Part shown: piece by piece, positions 1-9,424 of the stretch
Layout: each line of letters opens with the position of its first letter
Numbering within the stretch: position 1 is the first letter of the stretch
NCBI RefSeq assembly: GCF_025567385.1
Contig: NZ_JAOQJU010000002.1
Location: 186,001 to 250,000 of the forward strand
Origin: Claveliimonas acetigenes
GTDB taxonomy: Bacteria; Bacillota; Clostridia; Lachnospirales; Lachnospiraceae
Direction of reading: 5' to 3'
DNA length: 64,000 nt
The notes under the pieces: generated by a model
The model's input: the letters and a program-made list of their open reading frames with translations, nothing else
What the model was told of the DNA's origin: nothing
Databases searched by the model: none
Translations under genes and position numbers: made by a program

Positions 1-898
1 CTGTAGTGGAATAATAGGTATATTTTCTAAGATCACCATAATCCACACCAGCTTTCTCATCGGTAATTCCGTTGGGCTCTTTTTCCGTAACCAACTTCCT
101 GACGGCCTGCATATATTCCGTCGAAGTCATTGCCGGGTCAACCGGGTCTGGATCGTCCGGGTCAACCGGATTCGGATCGTCCGGATCAATCGGGTCTGGA
201 TCGTCTGGAGCAATCGGGTCCGGATCGTCTGGAGCAGCCGAAACTACATTTTCAATAAATCTCTGGATGATTGCAGCACATTCAGCTCTGGTTGCATTTC
301 CTCGTGGGTCAAGAACTTTTCCTTCGTATTTACCGCTGATAATCTTATTAGCAACTGCCCACTGTATTGCTTCATCTGCAAATTCATCTACCTGGTCTGC
401 ATCCGTAAATTTACTGAAATCAGCCTTTGTCTCCGTGTCATACCCAAGATAATCTGCATAACGGTACATCATAACAGCCATCTGTTCGCGATTAATCTGA
501 TCAGCCGGTCCGAAATACCCTGTATCCGTGTACCCATTGACAATCTTTTTCTCAGCCGCCCAAATAATAGCATCCGTATACCAGACTTCATCTTCTACAT
601 CCGGGAACACTTCTTCAAACGCCATCGCAGGCGACTTTTCCATGCGCCAGACAATAACAGCAAACTGCGCTCTCACCAACAAATCATTGGGACCGAATTG
701 CTTATTATTCAGCCCTGTCATAATTTCATTATTATATACATACTGTACATAATCCTCATACCAATCCCCTGCATTCACGTCCTCAAAGACATCACTTACT
801 TTTCGATCTGCCTGCGCAGCCACGGAATCTGTTCCTACTGACATTGTCAACAGCAAAAGAGCCGCCATACACTTCTTAGCAATTTTCTTTATCCTCAT
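1..898 (-). CDS. SLH-domain surface protein, C-terminus outside window
   Basis: A secreted protein anchored to the cell wall through S-layer homology domains. The N-terminus has basic residues (MRIKKIAKK) and a hydrophobic core, a signal peptide ending near VAAQA. Three SLH modules follow at roughly residues 34-80, 95-145 and 158-205, each with an F-x-D-V/A start and a WA or YVY helix (for example FPDVEDEVWYTDAI). An Asp-Pro-rich linker built from a tandem repeat comes next, and the frame then runs off the left edge. Two in-frame ATGs lie at 904 and 898; the second is 8 nt from the AGGAG and is preferred. The outer function is unknown because the C-terminal part is missing. Confidence 0.85.
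   Translation of the reverse strand, partial: MRIKKIAKKCMAALLLLTMSVGTDSVAAQADRKVSDVFEDVNAGDWYEDYVQYVYNNEIMTGLNNKQFGPNDLLVRAQFAVIVWRMEKSPAMAFEEVFPDVEDEVWYTDAIIWAAEKKIVNGYTDTGYFGPADQINREQMAVMMYRYADYLGYDTETKADFSKFTDADQVDEFADEAIQWAVANKIISGKYEGKVLDPRGNATRAECAAIIQRFIENVVSAAPDDPDPIAPDDPDPIDPDDPNPVDPDDPDPVDPAMTSTEYMQAVRKLVTEKEPNGITDEKAGVDYGDLRKYTYYSTT
135..230 (-). repeat. Four 24-bp tandem repeats encoding an Asp-Pro-rich linker
   Basis: Four head-to-tail 24-bp units (135-158, 159-182, 183-206, 207-230) differ by a few substitutions. In the SLH protein they encode eight-residue units of the type DPDDPDPV/I. Such repeats can change in copy number by slippage and would alter linker length without breaking the frame. 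Confidence 0.9.
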
Positions 899-1056
899 TC
901 TCATTTCTCCTTCCGAATAAAATAGATTATAATAAACTATAGAATATTTTTCTACTCGCTTCAACCTGACAAAAAATAGATTTTTGTGTTTTTTTATGAA
1001 AAAACTATATTTTTTGATGTTTTTCATGTAAAATATAATAAATAACTGCCAAAAAA

Positions 1057-1099
1057 ATCGCACTATATCCATATCAGAATGTTATGGATTTAATGCGAT
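1057..1099. promoter_or_regulatory. 17-bp inverted repeat upstream of the phosphoketolase promoter
   Basis: Arms 1057-1073 and 1083-1099 pair at 15 of 17 positions around a 9-nt loop. On the minus strand the stem is followed by a run of seven T, so it could end leftward transcription. It also sits just before the -35 of the phosphoketolase promoter and could be an operator. The sequence does not decide between the two. Confidence 0.5.
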
Positions 1100-1107
1100 A
1101 ATGTTAT

Positions 1108-1136
1108 TTTACGATATGTTATTTTCATGTTAGAAT
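1108..1136 (+). promoter_or_regulatory. Phosphoketolase promoter, sigma-A type with extended -10
   Basis: TTTACG (1108-1113), a 17-nt spacer and TAGAAT (1131-1136), with TG one base before the -10. The distance to the start codon is about 50 nt. Confidence 0.7.
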
Positions 1137-1186
1137 GGAAATAGTTAAAAAATTAACTAAAATTTTATAAAGAAAGAGGGATGAAG

Positions 1187-3568
1187 ATGCAAGATACTAT
1201 GTGCCTTGAGAAACAGCCGTTATCTCAGGAGATGCTCGAAAAAATGAACGCATACTGGCGCGCTGCCAATTATTTATCTGCCGGTCAGTTATACCTGTTA
1301 GATAATCCAATGCTCCGTGAACCATTAACAATGGATCACATTAAGAAAAAAATTGTAGGTCACTGGGGAACCGTACCTGGACAGAACTTTATTTACGTAC
1401 ATTGCAACCGCGCAATTAAGCGTTATGATCTGGATATGATTTTACTTTCCGGTCCGGGACACGGCGGAAACTTCCTGATTGCCAATACATATCTTGAGGG
1501 CAGCTACAGTGAAGTATATCCAAATATCAGCCAGGATGAGGACGGTATGAAGAAAATGTTCAAACAGTTCTCTTTCCCATGTGGCGTTCCAAGCCATTGT
1601 GCTCCGGAAACACCTGGTTCTATCAATGAGGGTGGTGAGCTTGGTTATTCTATCGCACATGCATTTGGAGCTGTATTTGATAATCCGGATTTGATTGCAA
1701 CTGCTATCGTTGGTGACGGAGAAGCTGAAACCGGTCCTCTTGCTACTTCCTGGCAGTCCAATAAATTTTTAAATCCTATTACAGATGGTGCTGTACTTCC
1801 AATCCTTCATCTGAATGGATATAAAATCAGCAACCCAACTATTTTCTCTCGTATTCCTCATGATGAAATCGAGAGTTTCTTCAAGGGCTGTGGCTGGAAG
1901 CCTTATTTTGTAGAAGGCGACGATCCGATGACGATGCACAAAAAGATGGCAGAGACTATGGATACCGTTATTGAAGAGATTAAGGCTATTCAGAAAAATG
2001 CACGTGAAAATAATAATCCGGAGCGTCCGGTATGGCCAATGATTGTTCTGCGCACACCAAAGGGATGGACAGGTCCAAAGGTTGTAGACGGACTGCAGAT
2101 TGAAGGTTCTTTCCGCGCTCATCAGGTACCTCTTACTATGGAATCTCCTGAGCATCTGGATCTTTTAAAAGAATGGCTTGAAAGCTATCATGCTGAAGAA
2201 CTTTTTGATGAACACGGCCGTCTGATTCCGGAGCTTGCCGAACTTGCTCCAAAGGGTGATGCGCGCCTTGGTGCAAATCCTCATGCAAACGGCGGTCTCC
2301 TTCTGAAAGACCTTCGTCTCCCGGATTTCCGTGAATACGGAATTGATGTAGATCCTGGAAAAACAAAGGCGCAGGATATGATCGAACTCGGAGGATATAT
2401 CCGCGACATTTTCAAATTAAATAAAGAAAACAAAAACTTCCGTATCTTCGGACCAGATGAAAGTATGTCTAACCGTCTGTATCATGTATTTGAAGAAGAA
2501 AACCGTGACTGGAACGCTGAACTTCTGGATACCGACGATTGTCTTGCAAGAAACGGACGTATTATGGATGGTATGCTGAGCGAGCATATGTGCGAAGGCT
2601 GGCTGGAAGGTTATCTTCTTACCGGACGTCATGGCTTCTTTGCAAGTTATGAAGCATTTATCCGTATCGTAGACTCCATGGCTGCACAGCACGCAAAATG
2701 GCTCAAAGTCTGCAATCAACTTTCCTGGAGACAGCCGATTGCATCACTCAACTTCATTCTGACGTCTAACGTATGGCAGCAGGATCACAACGGATTTACA
2801 CATCAGGATCCTGGTTTCCTGGATCATATCGCTAATAAGAAAGCAGATGTTGTCCGCATGTATCTTCCACCGGATGCAAACTGCCTGCTTTCCTGCTTTG
2901 ATCACTGTATCAAGAGCAAGAACTATGTAAATGCTATCGTTGCATCTAAACATCCAAGCTGCCAGTGGCTGTCTATGGAACAGGCAGTAAAACATTGTAC
3001 GCAGGGTATCGGTATCTGGGAATGGGCAAGTAACGACTATGGCCAGGAGCCAGACATTGTAATGGCTTCCTGCGGTGATACACCGACACTGGAAGTTATG
3101 GCGGCTGTTACAATCCTTCGTGATGAGATGCCGGATCTGAAGATTCGTGTTGTCAATGTAGTAGACCTCTTTAAGATGCAGTCTGACCACAAGCATCCGC
3201 ATGGATTAAGCGACAACGAATACGATGCAATCTTCACAAAGGATAAACCGGTTATTTTCGCATTCCATGGTTATCCGACACTGATCCATGAATTGACATT
3301 CGAGCGTAACAACCACAATATGTCTGTCCATGGATACTTGGAGGAAGGTACAATTACTACTCCATTTGATATGCGTGTCCAGAACCAGATCGACCGTTTC
3401 AACCTTGTAAAGGATGCAATTATGCATCTTCCACAGCTTGGCAACAAAGGTTCCTTCTTAATTCAGAAGATGAACAACAAGCTTGTTGAGCACAGACAGT
3501 ACATTGCTGAATATGGACAGGATCTGGAAGAAATCCGCAACTGGGAATGGCATACACCAGAAAAATAA
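1187..3568 (+). CDS. xfp: Xylulose-5-phosphate/fructose-6-phosphate phosphoketolase
   Basis: Thiamine-diphosphate enzyme that cleaves xylulose 5-phosphate (and often fructose 6-phosphate) with phosphate to acetyl phosphate and glyceraldehyde 3-phosphate (or erythrose 4-phosphate). The family motifs are clear: GHWGTVPGQNF near residue 60, GPGHGG, EGGELGYS (signature 1) and VGDGEAETGP (signature 2, cofactor binding). The length of about 793 residues is normal. An ATG at 1181 directly abuts the GAGGG, so the ATG at 1187, 6 nt downstream, is preferred. Monocistronic: own promoter, own terminator. It supplies a phosphoketolase shunt in parallel with the glycolytic operon encoded just downstream on the other strand. 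Confidence 0.97.
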   Translation: MQDTMCLEKQPLSQEMLEKMNAYWRAANYLSAGQLYLLDNPMLREPLTMDHIKKKIVGHWGTVPGQNFIYVHCNRAIKRYDLDMILLSGPGHGGNFLIANTYLEGSYSEVYPNISQDEDGMKKMFKQFSFPCGVPSHCAPETPGSINEGGELGYSIAHAFGAVFDNPDLIATAIVGDGEAETGPLATSWQSNKFLNPITDGAVLPILHLNGYKISNPTIFSRIPHDEIESFFKGCGWKPYFVEGDDPMTMHKKMAETMDTVIEEIKAIQKNARENNNPERPVWPMIVLRTPKGWTGPKVVDGLQIEGSFRAHQVPLTMESPEHLDLLKEWLESYHAEELFDEHGRLIPELAELAPKGDARLGANPHANGGLLLKDLRLPDFREYGIDVDPGKTKAQDMIELGGYIRDIFKLNKENKNFRIFGPDESMSNRLYHVFEEENRDWNAELLDTDDCLARNGRIMDGMLSEHMCEGWLEGYLLTGRHGFFASYEAFIRIVDSMAAQHAKWLKVCNQLSWRQPIASLNFILTSNVWQQDHNGFTHQDPGFLDHIANKKADVVRMYLPPDANCLLSCFDHCIKSKNYVNAIVASKHPSCQWLSMEQAVKHCTQGIGIWEWASNDYGQEPDIVMASCGDTPTLEVMAAVTILRDEMPDLKIRVVNVVDLFKMQSDHKHPHGLSDNEYDAIFTKDKPVIFAFHGYPTLIHELTFERNNHNMSVHGYLEEGTITTPFDMRVQNQIDRFNLVKDAIMHLPQLGNKGSFLIQKMNNKLVEHRQYIAEYGQDLEEIRNWEWHTPEK

Positions 3569-3580
3569 AGCAAGAAGCAA

Positions 3581-3610
3581 AAAGGAAGCGTCTTATAAAC
3601 GCTTCCTTTT
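3581..3610. terminator. Bidirectional terminator between xfp and the LysR gene
   Basis: Stem AAAGGAAGCG/CGCTTCCTTT around a 9-nt loop, with T runs on both strands, placed between two convergent genes. Confidence 0.85.
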
Positions 3611-3617
3611 ATATACA

Positions 3618-4511
3618 TTATATATATCTGCTTTCCAGATATTTCTGAAATGCCTTAGCAGCTATACTCCTTGGATATTCCGAATCATATACCAGAGTGA
3701 TGTCTCGTTCAGGAAGCTTCTCTTCCATCTCAATTTCAAAGACTTCCCCTGCCTTCACATCTCCACTTGCAAATTCTTCAGGGATAAAACCTATTCCTAA
3801 ATTATGCCTGACAGCAGGAAGGATCATATCTGTTGTTGCAAGCTCTACCGCCGGAGCAAAAATCAGTCCATGAGTTTCAAAGTACTCATTTAGAAATTTT
3901 CTGGTAATAGACTCCGATGTCAGGCTGATCCACGGGCACTCCGACAATTCCCTAATGGGTATCTTTCTCCCTTCCAAATTACGGAATCTTCTTCCTCCAA
4001 TTAAAACATTGTGATATGTACAGACTTTCATCATCTTCAGCGGTTTCACAATATGGAAAGGTGCTGACACTACTGCAACATCGACCTTCCCTTCCCGAAG
4101 TGCCTGGATAGATTCTTTCGTACTGTTATTTAAAATCTTAAAATGAACATTTGTATATTTCCTATTAAATTCCTCCATCGCCTGAAATAAATAGCAATGA
4201 AGCGCTGTTTCTGTTGCACTGATATAAATCGTTCCATACTCCAGGCTGACCATACTGGACAGCTCGCTTTCTCCTCTGAAAAACTGAGCGCATCCCGCAG
4301 ACACATAATCGTAAAACATCCTTCCCTCAGGTGTCAGCTCTACTCCTTTTTTACTCCTGATAAACAAACGGCATCCCAATTCATTTTCAAGATTGTGTAT
4401 GGTACGGGTTATCGCGGGCTGACTGGTTCTCATCACATTAGCTGCCCGCGTAAGGTTCCCGTATTTTGCCACATAATAAAATATTTTGTAGTACTCAAAA
4501 TTAGAATTCAT
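3618..4511 (-). CDS. LysR-family transcriptional regulator
   Basis: A 297-residue LysR-type regulator. The N-terminal winged helix-turn-helix is clear (residues 5-60, with GNLTRAANVMRTSQPAITR and ELGCRLFIRSKKG). The effector-binding domain occupies residues 90-297. Targets usually lie next to the gene; here xfp is convergent and gpmI lies 15 bp upstream in the same direction. The ligand cannot be read from sequence. The tight spacing to gpmI suggests read-through from the glycolytic operon. Confidence 0.9.
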   Translation of the reverse strand: MNSNFEYYKIFYYVAKYGNLTRAANVMRTSQPAITRTIHNLENELGCRLFIRSKKGVELTPEGRMFYDYVSAGCAQFFRGESELSSMVSLEYGTIYISATETALHCYLFQAMEEFNRKYTNVHFKILNNSTKESIQALREGKVDVAVVSAPFHIVKPLKMMKVCTYHNVLIGGRRFRNLEGRKIPIRELSECPWISLTSESITRKFLNEYFETHGLIFAPAVELATTDMILPAVRHNLGIGFIPEEFASGDVKAGEVFEIEMEEKLPERDITLVYDSEYPRSIAAKAFQKYLESRYI

Positions 4512-4526
4512 TATGGTTCCTCAAAA

Positions 4527-6065
4527 TTATTTTACCAGCAAAGATTTTCCCGTCATTTCTTTTGGCTGTTCCATACCCATAAGCTCAATCAGAGTCGGAG
4601 CAATATCCGCCAGGCATCCGCCCTCTCTCAATTTATAAACCGGATCAGCATTTACCAAGATAAAAGGAACCGGATTTGTCGTATGTGCCGTAAAGGGCTC
4701 TCCTGTCTCTTCGTCGATCAACTGTTCAGCATTTCCATGATCGGCACAGATAAACATCTGCCCATCCACTTCCCGAATCGCTTCCACAGCTTTGCCAACA
4801 CATTCATCCACTGCTTCAATTGCTTTAATTGCCGCTGCCTCTACACCGGTATGCCCAACCATATCAGGATTAGCGAAGTTAATGATGATTACATCATACT
4901 TTTCTGATCTGATTGCATCTGTCAGCTTATCACATACTTCATATGCACTCATCTCCGGCTTCAGGTCATAGGTTGCTACCTTTGGAGATTTTACAAGAAT
5001 CCTGTCCTCTCCCGCATTTGGCTCCTCTACGCCTCCATTGAAGAAAAAGGTAACATGCGCATATTTTTCCGTCTCAGCAATTCTAGCCTGTTTCAAACCA
5101 TTATTTGCAAGGAATTCGCCAAATGTGTTCGTAATCTCTTCTTTTACGAATGCCACCTGCTTATTCGGGATTGTCACATCATACTCAGTAAAGCAAACAT
5201 AAGTTGTTTTTACTCTCTCGCCTCTTTCAAAACCGGAAAACTCATCATCACAAAATGTTCTTGTAATTTCTCTTGCACGGTCAGGACGGAAGTTAAAAAA
5301 GATAATGGAATCATTGTCTTTAATTGTTGCAACCGGAGCGCCGTCTTTTACCACGACAGTAGGAAGTACAAACTCATCTGTCGTCTCTTTATCATAAGAA
5401 GCCTGGATTCCTTCTGGTCCGCTTACAGCAGTCTCTCCTTCTCCATATACCATAGCTCTATAAGCCTTCTCCACACGATCCCAGCGGTTATCACGGTCCA
5501 TTGCATAATAGCGTCCCATAACCGTCGCCACTTCGCCGACACCGATTTCCTGCATCTTCGCAACTAATTCTTCCACATATTCTTTGCCGGATGCCGGTGG
5601 AGTGTCACGTCCATCCAGGAAACAGTGCACATAGACTTTATCAAGCCCCTGTCTCTTTGCCAGCTCCAACAAGCCATAAATGTGTGTATTATGACTGTGC
5701 ACACCACCATCTGATACCAGGCCAAACATGTGAAGCGCACTGTCATTCTTCTTCGCATTCTCGCAAGCAGCAAGAAGCGCTTTATTTTCAAAGAAATCTC
5801 CATCCTGAATCGCCTTTGTAATCTTAGTAAGATCCTGATATACGATACGCCCTGCTCCCATATTCAGATGTCCTACCTCAGAATTTCCCATCTGCCCATC
5901 CGGAAGTCCAACTGCCATTCCGCTTGCATTACCTTTTACGAACGGGCACTCTGCCATCAGTTTATCCATAACCGGAGTGTTCCCTTCAAAAACAGCATTT
6001 CCGGTAGTTTTCTCATTCAAACCATAACCGTCTAAGATCATAAGTACTGTCGGTTTCTTACTCAT
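4527..6065 (-). CDS. gpmI: 2,3-bisphosphoglycerate-independent phosphoglycerate mutase
   Basis: Interconverts 3- and 2-phosphoglycerate with two Mn ions. An alkaline-phosphatase-type metal site is visible: VLMILDGYGLN at the N-terminus, GNSEVGHLNMGAGR carrying the phosphoserine, CFLDGRDTPP, and ICADHGNAE near the C-terminus. 512 residues, normal for the family. An earlier in-frame ATG at 6086 has no ribosome site; the ATG at 6065 follows AAGGAGA. Last gene of the gap-pgk-tpiA-gpmI operon. A terminator-like hairpin separates it from tpiA, so its expression may be partly uncoupled. Confidence 0.96.
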   Translation of the reverse strand: MSKKPTVLMILDGYGLNEKTTGNAVFEGNTPVMDKLMAECPFVKGNASGMAVGLPDGQMGNSEVGHLNMGAGRIVYQDLTKITKAIQDGDFFENKALLAACENAKKNDSALHMFGLVSDGGVHSHNTHIYGLLELAKRQGLDKVYVHCFLDGRDTPPASGKEYVEELVAKMQEIGVGEVATVMGRYYAMDRDNRWDRVEKAYRAMVYGEGETAVSGPEGIQASYDKETTDEFVLPTVVVKDGAPVATIKDNDSIIFFNFRPDRAREITRTFCDDEFSGFERGERVKTTYVCFTEYDVTIPNKQVAFVKEEITNTFGEFLANNGLKQARIAETEKYAHVTFFFNGGVEEPNAGEDRILVKSPKVATYDLKPEMSAYEVCDKLTDAIRSEKYDVIIINFANPDMVGHTGVEAAAIKAIEAVDECVGKAVEAIREVDGQMFICADHGNAEQLIDEETGEPFTAHTTNPVPFILVNADPVYKLREGGCLADIAPTLIELMGMEQPKEMTGKSLLVK

Positions 6066-6094
6066 TACTATATCTCCTTCTCTCATACAAAAGT

Positions 6095-6129
6095 AAAAGC
6101 CGCAGGAGACACTGCTTGTCTCCTACGAC
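6095..6129 (-). terminator. Terminator-like hairpin between tpiA and gpmI
   Basis: On the minus strand a 12-bp stem (arms 6118-6129 and 6099-6110, two G-U pairs) is followed by TTTT. It lies inside the operon and may act as a partial terminator or a processing site. Confidence 0.65.
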
Positions 6130-6141
6130 TTTCAGAACCTC

Positions 6142-6891
6142 TTACTTGTAGTTGACAATCTTACCAAAATCAGCTTTAAGAGAAGCTCCGCCCACAAGAC
6201 CTCCATCAATATCTGCCTGTGCAAATAATTCAGCAGCATTTCCTGCATTTACAGATCCACCATACTGAATACGAATAGCCTCTGCAGTTGCTTCGTCATA
6301 AACCTCTGCAACACATGCACGGATTCCGGCACACACTTCTTCAGCCTGCTCCGTTGTAGCTGTCTTACCTGTTCCAATAGCCCAGATTGGCTCGTAAGCA
6401 ATTACCATCGCTTTAGCCTGGTCTGCTGTCACATTCTGCAAGCCAACCTTAACCTGCTGACGGATGAAATCCATCGTCACACCCTGCTCTCTCTGTTCAA
6501 GAGTCTCTCCACAACACATAATTGGTGTAATACCATGTTCAAACGCTTTCAGCACTTTTTTATTTACAGTTTCATTTGTCTCTGCAAAATATTCTCTTCT
6601 CTCAGAATGTCCGAGGACAACATACTTAACGCCTGCATCAACGAGCATATTCGGAGCAATCTCGCCTGTATAGGCTCCCTTCTCTTCAAAATACATATTT
6701 TCAGCGCCAACCTGAATATTGGTTCCTTTGCACGCTTCTACAACCGGAATAATGTCAATCGCCGGAACACAAAAAACAACGTCAACCTCTTCATTAGCTA
6801 CTAAAGGTTTTAATTCTTCTACCAAAGCAACTGCCTCGCTTGGAGTTTTGTTCATCTTCCAGTTGCCTGCAATAATTTTCTTTCTTGCCAT
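6142..6891 (-). CDS. tpiA: Triosephosphate isomerase
   Basis: Interconverts dihydroxyacetone phosphate and glyceraldehyde 3-phosphate. The TIM-barrel signature residues are present: GNWKMNKT (Asn and Lys), VLGHSERR (His), AYEPIWAIGTGK (catalytic Glu and the mobile loop) and IQYGGSVN (phosphate binding). 249 residues, normal length. The start follows AAAGGAAA. Third gene of the glycolytic operon. Confidence 0.97.
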   Translation of the reverse strand: MARKKIIAGNWKMNKTPSEAVALVEELKPLVANEEVDVVFCVPAIDIIPVVEACKGTNIQVGAENMYFEEKGAYTGEIAPNMLVDAGVKYVVLGHSERREYFAETNETVNKKVLKAFEHGITPIMCCGETLEQREQGVTMDFIRQQVKVGLQNVTADQAKAMVIAYEPIWAIGTGKTATTEQAEEVCAGIRACVAEVYDEATAEAIRIQYGGSVNAGNAAELFAQADIDGGLVGGASLKADFGKIVNYK

Positions 6892-6951
6892 TTTCGTTTC
6901 CTTTCATTTATCTTATATTTAGTCGAGAAATTTTCTTTCCCTGCAAACGCT

Positions 6952-8145
6952 CTACTTATCGTTAGCTGCTGCTACGCCTGGCAGTTCTTTGCCTTCAAGG
7001 AATTCCAGTGAAGCGCCGCCGCCTGTAGAAATGTGAGTCATCTTATCGCCATATCCCAGCTGATTAACTGCAGCCGCAGAATCACCGCCGCCAATAATGG
7101 TAACTGCTTCTGTATCTGCAAGCGCTTTTGCAACCGCCTCTGTACCATGTGCAAAATTCGGCATCTCAAAGCATCCCATCGGTCCATTCCATACAACTGT
7201 TTTCGCATCTTTTACAGCATCGCAGAAAATCTTTTCTGTCTCAGGTCCGATATCAAGTCCCTGCCATCCATCCGGAATGCCACCGGCCGGTACAACCTTT
7301 GAATTTGCATCATTAGAGAAATCATCCGCAATGATGGTATCTACAGGAAGAAGTAATTTTACTCCCTTCTCCTCTGCTTTCTTTAACATGTTCAATGCAT
7401 ATTCACAGTAATCTTCTTCCAGAAGAGAATTTCCAACGCTTCCACCCTGCGCCTTGCTGAATGTATAGGACATTCCTCCTCCGATAATCAGAGTATCTAC
7501 TTTGTCCAGAAGGTTCTCGATTACGGAAATCTTACTGGAAACCTTTGCTCCGCCAAGAATTGCGACAAATGGTCTCTCCGGATTATTTACTGCATTGCCA
7601 AGGAAATCGATTTCTTTCTGCATTAAATAACCAACTACTGCCGTATCAACATACTGTGTAACACCTACATTAGAGCAGTGTGCTCTGTGGGCAGTACCGA
7701 AAGCATCATTTACAAATACGTCGCACAAAGAAGCAAGCTCTTTGGAGAAAGCTTCTCCATTCTTTGTTTCTTCAGCTCTGTAACGTGTATTCTCAAGAAG
7801 AACAACTTCTCCATCTTTCATAGCTTCTACTGCTGCTTTTGCATTCGGTCCAACTACCTCTGGATCTGCAGCAAACTTTACTTCCTGTCCAAGCAGTTCA
7901 GACAAACGAACGGCAACCGGCGCAAGAGACAAAGAAGGAACTGCCTCTCCCTTTGGTTTCCCAAGATGAGAGCAAAGAATAATCTTTCCTCCGTCTGCAA
8001 TCAATTTCTTAATTGTAGGAAGAGCTGCGACAAGACGGTTTTCATCTGTAATCTTTCCATCAATAAGCGGAACATTAAAATCACATCTCACGAGGACTTT
8101 TTTGCCCTTTACATTAATATCATCTACTGATTTTTTATTAAGCAT
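6952..8145 (-). CDS. pgk: Phosphoglycerate kinase
   Basis: Transfers phosphate from 1,3-bisphosphoglycerate to ADP. Motifs are VLVRCDFNVPL at the N-terminus, ILCSHLGKPKG, FVNDAFGTAHR, GGAKVSSKI, and the nucleotide-binding GGGDSAAAV near the C-terminus. 397 residues from the ATG at 8145, which follows AAAGGAGG with ideal spacing; the longer frame from 8172 includes the ribosome site and is not used. Second gene of the operon, separated from gap by a strong hairpin. Confidence 0.97.
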   Translation of the reverse strand: MLNKKSVDDINVKGKKVLVRCDFNVPLIDGKITDENRLVAALPTIKKLIADGGKIILCSHLGKPKGEAVPSLSLAPVAVRLSELLGQEVKFAADPEVVGPNAKAAVEAMKDGEVVLLENTRYRAEETKNGEAFSKELASLCDVFVNDAFGTAHRAHCSNVGVTQYVDTAVVGYLMQKEIDFLGNAVNNPERPFVAILGGAKVSSKISVIENLLDKVDTLIIGGGMSYTFSKAQGGSVGNSLLEEDYCEYALNMLKKAEEKGVKLLLPVDTIIADDFSNDANSKVVPAGGIPDGWQGLDIGPETEKIFCDAVKDAKTVVWNGPMGCFEMPNFAHGTEAVAKALADTEAVTIIGGGDSAAAVNQLGYGDKMTHISTGGGASLEFLEGKELPGVAAANDK

Positions 8146-8188
8146 ATGTCTGCCTCCTTTAATTTTATACATTTAAAACAAATCATAC

Positions 8189-8222
8189 AAAAAGGAGCCC
8201 GGTCCTCTGAAGACCGGACCCC
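8189..8222 (-). terminator. Strong hairpin with T tract between gap and pgk
   Basis: A 12-bp GC-rich stem with G-U pairs (arms 8211-8222 and 8194-8205) and a 5-nt loop, followed by TTTTT on the minus strand. Placed after gap, it fits the common pattern in which gap is expressed above the rest of its operon through partial termination. Confidence 0.85.
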
Positions 8223-8250
8223 TGGTGAGTCTTTTCTAAAATACTCTAAA

Positions 8251-9264
8251 TTATGCTAATTCAGAGAAGTATTTGATTGTTCTTACCATCTGGCTTGTGT
8301 ATGAATTCTCATTGTCATACCAAGATACAACCTGTACTTCTGTTGTTCCATTGTCTAATGGGCATACCATTGTCTGAGTAGCATCGAACAGAGAACCATA
8401 TCTCATTCCAACAATATCACTGGAAACGATTTCATCTGTGTTATATCCGAAGGACTCATTAGATGCTGCCTTCATTGCTGCGTTGATTTCATCAACAGTA
8501 ACATTTCCTTCAACAACTGCTGTTAAGATTGTTGTAGAACCTGTTGGTGTTGGAACACGCTGAGCAGATCCGATCAGCTTTCCATTCAGTTCCGGAATAA
8601 CAAGACCGATAGCTTTTGCTGCGCCTGTGCTGTTAGGTACGATATTAACAGCTGCTGCACGAGATCTTCTCAAATCACCTTTTCTCTGTGGTCCGTCAAG
8701 TGTCATCTGATCGCCGGTATAAGCGTGAATTGTGCACATGATACCGGACTTGATTGCTGCGAGGTCATTCAAAGCTTTTGCCATTGGTGCCAGGCAGTTT
8801 GTTGTACAGGAAGCTGCAGAAATAACCGTATCCTCAGCCTTCAATGTGTCATGGTTTACATTATATACGATAGTTGGCAGATCGTTTCCTGCTGGTGCAG
8901 AGATAACAACTTTTCTTGCTCCTGCCTTTACGTGTGCAGATGCTTTTTCCTTTGATGTATAGAAACCTGTACACTCCAGAACAACGTCAACACCGATTTC
9001 TCCCCAAGGAAGCTCTTCAGCGTTAGCCTTTGCATAGATTTTGATTTCTTTTCCATCAACGATGATAGAATCCTCTGTAGCTTCTACTTTGTCAGCCAGA
9101 GCATATTTACCCTGAGAAGAGTCATATTTCAACAGATGTGCCAACATCTTCGGTGATGTTAAATCGTTGATTGCAACTACTTCATATCCTTCTGCTCCGA
9201 ACATCTGTCTGAAAGCAAGACGTCCAATACGTCCGAATCCATTAATCGCTACTTTTACTGCCAT
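8251..9264 (-). CDS. gap: Glyceraldehyde-3-phosphate dehydrogenase
   Basis: Oxidises glyceraldehyde 3-phosphate to 1,3-bisphosphoglycerate with NAD. The Rossmann start GFGRIGRLAF, the catalytic SAASCTTNCLAP near residue 150, and SWYDNENSYTSQM at the C-terminus are all intact. 337 residues. It starts after AGGAGG and is the first gene of the operon, with a well-defined promoter about 100 bp upstream. Confidence 0.97.
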   Translation of the reverse strand: MAVKVAINGFGRIGRLAFRQMFGAEGYEVVAINDLTSPKMLAHLLKYDSSQGKYALADKVEATEDSIIVDGKEIKIYAKANAEELPWGEIGVDVVLECTGFYTSKEKASAHVKAGARKVVISAPAGNDLPTIVYNVNHDTLKAEDTVISAASCTTNCLAPMAKALNDLAAIKSGIMCTIHAYTGDQMTLDGPQRKGDLRRSRAAAVNIVPNSTGAAKAIGLVIPELNGKLIGSAQRVPTPTGSTTILTAVVEGNVTVDEINAAMKAASNESFGYNTDEIVSSDIVGMRYGSLFDATQTMVCPLDNGTTEVQVVSWYDNENSYTSQMVRTIKYFSELA

Positions 9265-9358
9265 GATTAATTCCTCCTAAAGTTTGTTTATTAACTGTTA
9301 TACAGCACTTTATTTTTGAAACTCTCTAACATTGTTAAAGAATCATCAACTGTCTTTA

Positions 9359-9387
9359 ATTGTACTAAATCTCATACAAAAATTCAA
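9359..9387 (-). promoter_or_regulatory. Promoter of the gap-pgk-tpiA-gpmI operon
   Basis: On the minus strand: TTGAAT (9387-9382), a 17-nt spacer and TACAAT (9364-9359). The leader to gap is about 90 nt. Confidence 0.75.
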
Positions 9388-9424
9388 GTATCTTTTCTAT
9401 TTTTGTAACACGCGATTACTATTT

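Noticed and set aside
135..230. Possible CRISPR-like array
   Set aside because: Units are contiguous 24-bp repeats without spacers and are coding.
72..452. Plus-strand Gly/Ser-rich frame
   Set aside because: Antisense of the Asp-Pro repeat in the SLH gene.
1442..3427. Several minus-strand frames inside the phosphoketolase gene
   Set aside because: They lie wholly within a clear, well-conserved gene on the other strand and resemble no family.
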